DNA from: Argyresthia goedartella
Lineage: Eukaryota; Arthropoda; Insecta; Lepidoptera; Argyresthiidae
Assembly: GCA_949825045.1 (NCBI GenBank)
Contig: OX463818.1
Location: forward strand, 31,698,906 to 31,762,905
Length of the DNA stretch: 64,000 nucleotides
Reading direction: 5' to 3'
The notes under the pieces are model-generated. The model was given only the letters and a program-made list of their open reading frames with translations. It ran no database searches and was not told the origin of the DNA. This document shows, piece after piece, positions 10,912 through 19,888 of the stretch (position 1 is its first letter; each line of letters starts with the position of its first letter). Position numbers and translations under genes: made by a program.

Positions 10912-11558
10912 AAGTACATTATGTACCTAGCTTTGTTATTGGTTGATTTTATACTTTTTTTTGTAGGTTTATAAGAATGTCATGCCAAATCATTATAAGA
11001 CTGTACCATGAATCTATAAGATCATAAAATGACACTGTAAGACTGTAAACTCAAAAGTACAAATTAACGAAGTTTAAAAATATACTAAGTATAATATATT
11101 TAATAACATAAAAATAATGTATATTTATTTATATAAATATAATTAGTGAGATTACAAAAAGTAAATAAAAATATATCAAATGTTACGCTATTTTTATCTA
11201 GGATGAAACATTGAGACTGTTACAATAAAAATCTTGTTATTTTATAATAAATATTATGACAAGGAGGTGATTTGATTTGAGACTGATAAAAGTATAATCA
11301 TAGTAAGATTGTGCCAGTTATATAATAATATGCCAAATGTTACGTTTAGTTTATAAGATGTCATCAGTCTGTTAAAAAAAGAATAATTATAATAAAAAAA
11401 TATTCATAAATAAATACTATAAATAAATAAATGTGTTTCAATTGAAAATGTGTGTATCGGTAAATAGATAGAAATATAGCGACACATACTAGGTATATTA
11501 TGTGATTGAAATAAGTGTATTTACTGATTTACCCGTATATTAGAAGAAAAAAATCTTG
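10912..11558. other. 3' untranslated part of the pogo element
   Basis: Very AT-rich; contains several AATAAA-like hexamers (for example near 11163 and 11226) but no coding sequence. Confidence 0.5.
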
Positions 11559-11815
11559 TGGCCGCAAACTAGCAGAGGGATGGCCGTAAACTGGCAAAAG
11601 CGTCCGCAAACTAGCAATTTACGCTGTTTTGCAGTTTTTTTATTTTTTAAAGTAAAAGTATGCTGATATTTTTTATTTTTTTATTTTATTTAAATACTAG
11701 ACCATGTAAGCTATGTCTGCAATTTTTTTTAATACCATACAACGAATAGTCTCCTCACTTTTCTGGCGCAAAGTTGGGCACTCCACTAAAGGGCCGCAAA
11801 CTAGCATAATGACCC
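11559..11815 (-). repeat. Right subterminal repeats and terminal inverted repeat of the pogo element
   Basis: GTGGCCGCAAACTAGC near 11559, GGCCGTAAACTGGC near 11582, GTCCGCAAACTAGC near 11601 and GGGCCGCAAACTAGCATAA at the end are inverted relatives of the left array. Confidence 0.75.
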
Positions 11816-11817
11816 TA

Positions 11818-12792
11818 ATACTTCCCAATATACGATATAATTCCACGGATGGTAAACAATAAACATAACTACTTGTGTAGTGGGTCTATCTCTATGTATT
11901 ATTTTCTTGTTACTAGGAGCTGAAGTGACCATAGCATCTTGAGACGTGTTATAGTGTGGGTGTGCATTTATGGTCGCCAAGGGAGTAATTCTGGGAACAC
12001 GCGTAAAAGCGAGGTCGTAACTAGCGAGGACATTGTGTGTAACTTAAACTCTAACATGCCCACTGAACAAATATCACTAGGGAACATGCCCCGCGGTTTT
12101 ATACCTTAATTCCATTAATGACTGGATTTTGGTACAAAACCTTGCTGTCCAATCTTAGGCGTGCAATTTCGAAGATCAAATCTTTATTTCTAAAGTAGTT
12201 TGGGTTGTTGAATGGTAGAGGTTGTTGCAACGCCTAGATATTCGTGACAGCAAAGACTAACGACGTGAAACATACACTTGTTGCTCCATCATTCTTGCAG
12301 GCGCCGCGCAGTATCTTGCACCCTTAACCACTTTGTCGCCAATAAAATCAAGTAATAACGCTTCGTATTTCAATTGTTTGATGCAATATGAATTCTTTTT
12401 GAGTCCTTAAGTTCTTAAGTAGCCTAATTTTGATATTTAATGAGTATGAACCCACAATGTCGTCAATTACAATTATACAGTCCTGTTGGCGACTAGGTTC
12501 ACTAGACTAGATACCTATTTACAGAGAAAACGTCCAATTTATTTATATTACATAAATTACTTCGAAATCCCTCGTCAAAGACCGCAACTTACCAGGTGAT
12601 ATACATATTTATAATATACCTTACCAGGTGATATACATATTTATAGTATGTTTACTTACTTAATTCATTCTTCCATTATTATGGAGTTGAATTTTCGGGA
12701 ATTCTTTCGATTTAATTGTTTATATCAATGTATACAGGCCCCGCCAGCTTACTTGGCCTCTGAATGCCGCCTGGAGGGGGAAGTGGCGCATG

Positions 12793-12838
<46 letters not shown>

Positions 12839-13184
12839 TCGCTCACGGGCCAAGACACCTGTCGGAGCCTTTACTTATTTAAGTGATAAAGTTTAAAGCA
12901 AATGACTCGATCACCGTGAGCTCAACTTAGATTGACTTCGTGATTTGTAATTGAAAATTCTGAGCTATTTTCAGATAGGAGTAGGTAGGTATAATAAATT
13001 AAACTTAAGACTGAGCATCCCCAATATTTAAATGTAGCCCAAGAATAAATGAAACTAAAGACTGTGCATCTCCCATATTTAAATGTAGCCCAAGAACGCA
13101 CCTACCTACTACGGAGGGTCACAGGTAATTGAGTAGAACTCATGCTGACAAAAAAGCCTAAACGTATACAAATAAATATGATTC
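11818..13184. repeat. Non-coding stretch with small tandem duplications and a GA microsatellite
   Basis: A unit containing TTACCAGGTGATATACATAT is repeated twice at about 12588-12650. (GA)n runs from about 12797 to 12834. A unit of about 50 bp containing ATATTTAAATGTAGCCCAAG is repeated twice at about 13005-13096. I see no gene here. Confidence 0.7.
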
Positions 13185-13569
13185 TATCTATATGTTGACG
13201 GCCGATTGTAGAATTGGGCACATCATGATATGGCGGCGTTTCTTGAAATATGCTGCTGTCTATGGGGCACTTCATGATGTGCCCAAACCGAAATCGGGCA
13301 GATCGATTTGAACCAAACGTTTGTCGATATTCCCAGTTAAACGCTTGGCTACATCAAGATATGTCCAACAGATAAAACGTCACATCGTAAACACCTATGC
13401 TAGATGTCTATTTCTGTATCCTTTTAAAAATAATTATCCATAAATATTTTTGAGCGTCTTGTTCGCAGCTGAGCCGGCCGTCCAAACAAGGCTTCTTGGA
13501 TCGCGACGCTGATAGAAACGGTTCCTCCGTTACGGACAAAAGAACATGTCTGTCTGGCTGCTGGCTGAC

Positions 13570-16500
13570 CAAATTCAAATTGTCTTTATTACTGTAGATA
13601 TTTACATATACTTAGCAATCGTCATTTTTTGCCACTTCTATAAATTGGACCACTGTGGGAGAAGAAGGGCGTAGAAACTCCCACAGATTGATTTTTAGAT
13701 CTCTTTTTAAAAATTGCTTATGCTTAACTAATACAAAATATAATATTTAGTCATTATCATAATTAATAAGCAGGAATAAATAATTACAAAATTATTAACA
13801 GCAAGGTCTGTGTTGAGCCAGACTAACCCCATACAGACCCATCATTTAAGTAATCTTGAACATTGTAATATCCCTTTTTCGACAAAGTCGCTTCAACATG
13901 GATTTTAAATTGCTCAAATGGCAATTTCAAGATCTCCAGAGGTATCTTGTTGTAGTAGAGAATGCATTGACCCTTGAAAGAATTGCTAACCTTCGCGAGT
14001 CTAAACCGGGGCGCAAGTAATCTGTGATTATTTCTTAGGTTAACATTACAGCTATCGCTAAGTTTGGGAAATTTTGTAAGGTTCTTGCGTACATACATTT
14101 AATTTCGAAAATAAATTGACTAGCTACAGTTAGTATGTCAATTTCTTTAAAAAGCTGTCTTAAGGAGTCTGTGCGTTTTAAATTATAAATTGCTCGAATA
14201 GCTCTTTTCTGTAAAATAAAAATAGTTTGAATATCCGCTGCTTTCCCCCACAACAAGATACCATAGGACATGACACTATGAAAGTAACTAAAATATACTA
14301 GCCTAGATGTAGCCACATCCGTGTTTTATCTGATGTTACTAACAGCGTAAGCCGCAGAACTTAATTTACCAGCCAATTTTTCTATGTGGGGTCCTCACTG
14401 CAATTTGTTATCAATGGTTATTCCAAGAAACTTTTTGTCATTTACTAATTCTAACGTATTGCTGTCCAACACTAAACTGGTCCCAACTTGCCTGACATTT
14501 GGAAGCGAAAATTTGATACATTTGGTTTTACCAGCATTTAACAATAAATTGCTAACTGTGAACCAAGTCAAGGTTAAAGATAATACTCTATTAACATCTT
14601 CAAAATCTTCTTTTTGTCTTTCAATTTTGAAGACCAGTGAATTATCATCAGCAAACAACACTATTTTAGTCAATTTCTCCACCATAAAAGGCAGATAGTT
14701 AATATATACCAGGAATAAGAAAGAGCCTAATATGGAACCTTGTGGAACGCCAATTTTTACCCCCGATCCATCAGATTTAACGCCGTTGACTTCTGCTTTT
14801 TGAATTATATTGCTTAGGTATGATCTTAGTAGAGCCAACGCTTTATTTCTAACTCCGTAATGATTTAATTTCATTAGTAACGAGTCATGATCAACACAAT
14901 CAAATGCCTTCGACAGATCGCAAAAAACACCGATAGCATCCTGTGCGACTTCCCATGCAGAATAAATATGAGATATAAGGGTAATACCTGCATCCGTAGT
15001 CGATTTACCCCTAGTGAAACCGTATTGCTTGGCGTGGAGTTGTTTTGTACGGTTGAAGTGTGAGAGCATTTGATTGAGTATAATCTTTTCAAAATTTTAC
15101 TTAGTGCTGGAAGAACCGATATTGGTCTGAAATTTGACGGATCACCCTTGTCTCCCGACTTGAACAGAGGTATAAGTGTACTGTGTTTCATGAGGTCTAG
15201 GAAAGCTCCATCATCAACACATTTATTGAATATATAAGCTAGGTGTGGGGCTATAACAAGTATTATTGAACCAATGACTTTGACTGACATACCCCACAGG
15301 TCTTCAGTATTTTTTAAGTTAAGTAATCTATACGTTTTGACAATATCCTGGGGACATACATGATAAAATTTTAAATCTACATTACTGATGCTAGTGCTGT
15401 TTTTTAACAAAACCTCTGCTTCATATGGAGATGAATTTAGACACTCTGTTGTGAGTAAGGGTGCCTTGGTGAAGAATGTTTCAAAAGCTTGAGCTACCTC
15501 ATCGATGGATTTAACAACATCATCACCTATCTTTAAGCAGAAATCATTATCCCTTGGTATAACTTTGCCAGTTTCACGGTTTATGATTTGCCAAACCGTT
15601 TTCATTCCAATTATTTGAATTTTGTATTTTTTTTATTTATGTGTAAAGTTTTTGCAGTTCTACAAACCAACTTGAAAGTTTTGGAATATTTTTTAACATA
15701 GTCATGAAATTTTATATCAAAGTTATAGGTTTTTTGTTCATAAAGATCATACAAGATAGCTCTACTTTTACGAATTCCAAATGTTGCGCAGTCATTAAAT
15801 TTAGATTTACCGTTGTTGGCACTGACTTTCTTTAATATAAAAACTGTAATGAATTCTGTTTGAATAATGTTGTAGAAGTCAGAATAGATTTTGTTCGGGT
15901 TCTGTTCATCAAAATCCGGTACTGGCGAACCCATATCAAAGTTTTTTATATACATCTCTAGTCTATGGGATGTAATAGGCCTATAAAATGATGGATCAGT
16001 CTTATTTTCACTAGTAATTTGGAATGAAACAGTTTGACCACTGTGATCGGATGGTAAACAGTTAATAACATTTTTACTTGTGAATGCATAGTCACAAAAA
16101 ACGTTATCTAAGCAAATTTGGCTGGTAAGTGTAATTCTTGTCGGCTCTAGAAATACATGACATAAATTAAATGATTTGAAAGTTGTTAATCGTCGCTTCA
16201 GTGTTGTATCTACAAGCAGATCTACATTAAGATCGCCACAAATAATTAACTTTTTTCTGTTATTACAAAGTTTAATGAGGGCTTCCTCCATAATTTTCTC
16301 GAATATTTCAAAATTGCCATGGCCTTTTTCATCTCTCGGAGGTCTGTAGACACAAACAATAATATGGCTATCCAACTCAACACAAGATACCTCTATTTGT
16401 CTTTCCACAGTAAGTGTAAGAATATCGTTCTGTTGTTTCAACTTTATATTATTTTTTACTAAGATTAAAGAATAACCTCTATCAGCAGTCTTTCTATTGT

Positions 16501-16610
16501 AACAACTGACAATTTTGTAATTATTTATGTTAAAAGACATCATATTTTCCTTTAACCAATGTTCTGTAATACAAATAACATCAGTCCCACCTTTAGGCTT
16601 GAAACAATAA
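13570..16610 (-). mobile_element. CR1-type LINE copy, 5'-truncated and decayed
   Basis: The minus strand holds most of an ORF2 followed by a 3' UTR (13570-13822) that ends in an imperfect (TTTGA)-like tail. The same 3' UTR occurs at 19080-19270 and 26905-27060, so at least three copies of the family lie in the window. The 5' edge falls within the endonuclease domain (ICITEHWL near 16570). Confidence 0.8.
13823..16604 (-). pseudogene. LINE ORF2: endonuclease and reverse transcriptase, frameshifted
   Basis: Read from 16604 downwards. The endonuclease has ICITEHWL, VCVYRPPRD, IICGDLNVDLL and LPSDHSGQ (the SDH box); it ends in a stop at 15611. The next piece, 15605 to about 15100, has the linker and LIPLFKSGDKGDPSNFRPIS. 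A frameshift leads to 15069-14395 with FCDLSKAFDCVDHD, GVPQGSILG and FADDNSLVF (catalytic FADD). A stop near 14394 and another shift near 14060 precede the C-terminus YGILLWGKAAD...KGYYNVQDYLNDGSVWG. All catalytic boxes are still legible, so the copy is only moderately old. It cannot encode a working protein. Confidence 0.85.
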
Positions 16611-16712
16611 GGCTGATTTCACATGGCGGATCAAGAAATGCCCCCATATCATGATATGCCGGGGCACATTATGATTTGCCGAATTTGACAATCAGCCGAC
16701 GACATATAGATA

Positions 16713-17289
16713 ATAGGCGAATGCACAAACTGCCCCCGTAGTCATGTTGCATTCGCTAACTTGTCACTCGCCACGACGACGATGCAAAGAAAAGGTATAC
16801 AGGCGATTCGACTTTTGGTACGCAAAACCACGTGATAGGTACTTTGCGTCGGCAAACGTCAAATCGCATATTATCCCAGCGCAATGAGAATGGGACGCGA
16901 CCTTTTGGAAATGAGGCGCGTGGTCCGCGCCGGCCAGCCATAGTGTCGGCAAAGCAAGCTCACGTCGAATCTCGTATATGCTAGTTGTGCTTTCTGTGCG
17001 CTTGGATTTCAGTGGGACTGCGTATCCAAACGACAGACAGTGGCAGCATGACATTGAGGTCCGGCAAACTTTAAGGTGATGGGTATTGTCAGATGTCCAT
17101 CATCTCTTTCAGGAAACACTTGGCTTGCCAATTGCCAAAAAAAGGGGTTTAAAAGGCTTCCTTTTCCTTCTTTCGTTTGAAAATATTAAGCTAGGAAAAA
17201 AGGTGTTTTCCACATAAAACTTGCTATTTCTTGGGATTTCAAAATATAATATTATGTTAATATATTTTGAATAGGTAATTTTTGAAGCA
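16713..17289 (-). other. Unrecognised stretch with two overlapping minus ORFs
   Basis: A 96-codon minus ORF (16764-17054, rich in Cys, His and Arg; begins MSCCHCLSFGYAV) lies just outside the right arm of the inverted-repeat element. It overlaps a 61-codon ORF in another frame. I recognise no domain. It could be the first exon of a transposase or chance. Confidence 0.25.
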
Positions 17290-17516
17290 AGAACTTGCTT
17301 CATAAATTGTTATTATATAGGCACACACATTTCTCCTGGCCCCACACTAGGATAACCTGTGTCGAGGGAATCAGAAATAGCGACGTCACAAACATTTAAA
17401 TATCCACGACCTGGGGATTCAATTATTTTCATTCTCCCCAACCGGGATTCGAACCCCGGACCTGACGCTTGGGAAGCACACCTCGGCTGCAACACCACAG
17501 AGCTCGTCTCATCCAA
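17290..17516 (-). mobile_element. tRNA-derived SINE (family 2)
   Basis: Reverse complemented, it begins GACGAGCTCTGTGGTGTTGC, has a B box GGGGTTCGAATCCCGG, a body with GTGGATATTTAAATG and GTTATCCTAGTGTGGGGCC, and ends in an ATT-rich tail at about 17300. A fragment of the same 3' body lies at 18838-18905. Confidence 0.75.
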
Positions 17517-17930
17517 AACTTTCGTTTGAAAAAGTAAAACTAAATAAGTAGTGGTTTTTCATCTAAAACTTGCTGACCATATTTTAGGGAATGATAGTAT
17601 TCGCCATTATGAACAACTTTCCCAAAGAAATATTTGGTCGCAAACGAAAAAAAATATGGGTCCCCCATAGTAACTTGTAATCAGCTGATCGGGTCAATGT
17701 ACTGAGGGACAAATATATTTTATCCATTTGCGACCATATGTTTCTTGGGGGAAGTTGTTCATAATTATGAGTACTATCATTGCCCGAAATATGGTCAGCT
17801 AATTAAATGTCACCTCGTATAGGGTTGCAGAGGATCAAATATTATCAATATTATAAATTAAAAATATTCCCAACCCCGCGCCACAATAAAGGCATTTTCA
17901 TGTAATTTTTCATTTACTTTGGTCCAACTG
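17517..17930. other. No feature recognised
   Basis: Contains two inverted copies of a short motif (ACTTGCTGACCATATTT near 17566 and AAATATGGTCAGC near 17788) with further matching sequence inward, suggesting a small decayed foldback element, but nothing coding. Confidence 0.4.
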
Positions 17931-17941
17931 CAATAGTTATT

Positions 17942-18095
17942 TGTGTCACAAGGGAGCAAAATGATGTATATACGGCGAGGGCGGTACATTGAACCCAGAG
18001 TGAAGCGAAGGCTTCTACGATAGAATCCTGAGCGTAACGATTTTCGTCTTGGGCGTTGATGCCCAAGACGAAAATAATTTTGCTCCTGAGTGACA
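17942..18095. repeat. Nested inverted repeat with a near-perfect central hairpin
   Basis: The centre has arms ATTTTCGTCTTGGGC and GCCCAAGACGAAAAT around a few loop bases (about 18040-18075). The outer ends GTGTCAC..GGAGCAAAAT and ATTTTGCTCCTGAGTGACAC are also inverted. A related hairpin (TTTTGCTCC / GGAGCAAAA) occurs at about 18593-18620. Probably a MITE; class unknown. Confidence 0.6.
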
Positions 18096-18180
18096 CATAC
18101 AATTTTTCACACCGACTATGAGGAAAATTTAAATATAATGCTCTAAAAATAATGAAATAACTATACTTTGAATTATACTT

Positions 18181-18381
18181 TCAACACTTTTTCAGAAATC
18201 GAACAACGAAATCTTTTTTTTTAAATGGCGGATTGTGAAGGATTATGGAAAAGTCACCACAGATAAAATATTCCTGTGCTACTTTTACCAATGTGTAAAA
18301 ATTATCGAATCGATTATTACAATGGTATCGGCTATCAATATTCATTATATCACAATAACTTTTGATTTCAGTAAAACACAT
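18181..18381 (-). pseudogene. Possible LINE endonuclease scrap
   Basis: The minus frame contains FYTLVKVAQEYFICGDFSII, resembling the stretch around the GDFN box of LINE endonucleases (compare LIICGDLNVDLL in the LINE at 13570-16610). It is only about 45 residues of similarity. Confidence 0.4.
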
Positions 18382-18837
18382 AATTTAATGTGTTTTTTTT
18401 AATATTACGAAAAATTCATAAATTTTCATATAACGTTGTTAAAGTTGAAACTTGAAACGTGTTCGTTTTTAATCGATTACGATTTAATTACAATCGATTA
18501 TTTCATTAAGATCTGTGTTCTATTGGCACATTACATAAATGATACATACCACTGAATAAATTAAAAAAGTAGCTTAAACAGAAAAGTAGCATTTTGCTCC
18601 CTCTCGTCGTGGAGCAAAACTTACTTTTCCGAATGAAAGGTGTGAAAAAATATATAACTTCGAGATGGAAGCATTGGTCGTGTTCCTAACTTCCTATTAA
18701 CGAGATCGTTAAACAAATAAAACAAATACAAATAAATGTATTACGTAAAAAGAATGATACACATTAACATGAGTAGCAGTTACAATTAAGCTTAAGTACT
18801 AGACTATAGTCCATCTTTGTGTAAGTCAATAGTAGTA
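18382..18837. other. No gene recognised
   Basis: AT-rich. A 21-bp sequence at 18651-18671 (TATATAACTTCGAGATG...) recurs exactly, inverted, at 23080-23100. Confidence 0.5.
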
Positions 18838-18905
18838 ACAGTGACCCCACACTAGGCAAAGCCTGTATCGTGGACGTCACGACAACATTAAGCATAGGTA
18901 AGATT
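18838..18905 (-). mobile_element. SINE 3'-body fragment (family 2-like)
   Basis: GACCCCACACTAGGCAAAGC and GTATCGTGGACGTCACGAC resemble the body of the SINE at 17290-17516. The tRNA-like head is missing. Confidence 0.5.
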
Positions 18906-19079
18906 ATTGTTACAATGCGGAAATCTAAGCAGACTTATTATAGGATAACTATAAAATAAATATAATAAAAATAAATTTAATGATGAAGGACAAGGCCAAA
19001 CACAAGGCCTTTTTTGTCATTTACCAAGTAATGTCTTCTTAGCTCCAAAAATACTATACTTCCAGAGATCTAGTGTTCT

Positions 19080-19270
19080 TGTCAAAGTCAAAGTACTTTA
19101 TTACTGTAGATATTTACATATACTTAGCAAACGTAATTTTTTGCCTCTTCTCTACATTGGACCACTGTGGGAGAAGCAGGGCGTGTCATAATGTATCTTC
19201 GTTGTATTTGGTTTTTATAATTTAGCCTCTAATGACCGATTTTTAAAACAACAAAAATATTGCGACCTTA
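19080..19270 (-). mobile_element. LINE 3'-UTR fragment (same family as 13570-16610)
   Basis: TTTATTACTGTAGATATTTA and CACTGTGGGAGAAGCAGGGC match the 3' UTR of the larger LINE. The terminal tail is a short GTCAAA repeat at 19080-19092. Only the very 3' end was inserted. Confidence 0.75.
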
Positions 19271-19304
19271 AAGCGCCATGGGGAAATATATACCCACATT
19301 AATT

Positions 19305-19562
19305 TTAATAATAATAATAATAATACCTTGGACACTATTTACGCACATTGATCTAGCCCCAAACTAGGATCCCATGTACCTCGGGTACTAGACAACGATA
19401 CACATACTTATATAGATAAATATTGTACTTAGATAGATAAACAACCATGACTAGGGTACAAACATCCGTTCTCATCAAACAAATATTTGCCACCACTGGG
19501 ACTCGAACCCGGAACCCTTGGCTTCGTAGGCAAGGTCACTGCCGACTCGGCCATTCGGGTTG
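19305..19562 (-). mobile_element. tRNA-derived SINE (family 1, second copy)
   Basis: Nearly the same sequence as 6957-7208, including the GGCCGAGTCGG A box, the TTCGAGTCC B box and an (ATT)n tail at 19305-19321. It is complete from the tRNA head to the tail. Confidence 0.85.
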
Positions 19563-19888
19563 TCTGTTTCTTAATAACTGTAGATATTTTAACCTTATGG
19601 CTTGGTAATAAAAGCGAAAACCAATAAAAAATTACCTAGCTCCAGATGCTATTAAGGGTTTAGAAATGTATTTATGGTGCCTTTTGAAAGCTAGTGTGAT
19701 GTTAAATAATATTCCATAGTGAAATAATTTTGTTTTGCGTACCTTTTGTGAAAAATAGCAATTACCACAAAAGTGATAAAAAATATATGGTTTTATTCTT
19801 AAACAAAACGTAATTTAAAACGATAAGAAATTTATTAAGCAAAAGATTCATGAAAATAAGTACAGAGAATATAAATAAGATATTCATT
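19563..19888 (-). other. Probable 3' UTR of the RLE-type LINE
   Basis: AT-rich sequence directly after the stop codon of the 987-residue ORF (minus orientation). It holds an AATAAA on the minus strand at 19831-19836. The end of the element is not marked by a tail or target duplication that I can identify. Confidence 0.45.

Larger units (their letters stand above)
6125..11815 (+). mobile_element. Pogo-superfamily DNA transposon, 5.7 kb, with PHD-finger transposase
   Basis: The left end reads CAGTCAATATGCCGGTTGGC after TA (6123-6124). The right end, reverse complemented, reads GGGTCATTATGCTAGTTTGC after TA (11816-11817). The two ends agree at most positions and the TA pair is the expected target duplication of the Tc1/mariner/pogo group. 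Subterminal copies of AGTTTGCGGCC lie in opposite orientations at both ends. The transposase between them has a psq/CENPB-type N-terminus, a DDE_1 core and a C-terminal PHD finger. A SINE (6957-7208) and a LINE fragment (7765-8705) are nested inside, so this copy cannot make transposase. Confidence 0.8.
13185..16712. mobile_element. Inverted-repeat DNA element carrying a nested LINE
   Basis: Left end TATCTATATGTTGACGGCCG at 13185 and the reverse complement of the right end (TATCTATATGTCGTCGGCTG, ending at 16712) match at most positions. Inward both arms carry palindromic ATCATGAT/GGGCACATCATG motifs (13218, 13270, 16650, 16670). The LINE at 13570-16610 occupies the middle, leaving about 390 bp on the left and 100 bp on the right of the original element. 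The superfamily is not clear and no target duplication was identified. Confidence 0.55.

Noticed and set aside
12797..12834. GA repeat as a regulatory GAGA-factor site
   Set aside because: A plain microsatellite with no gene nearby.
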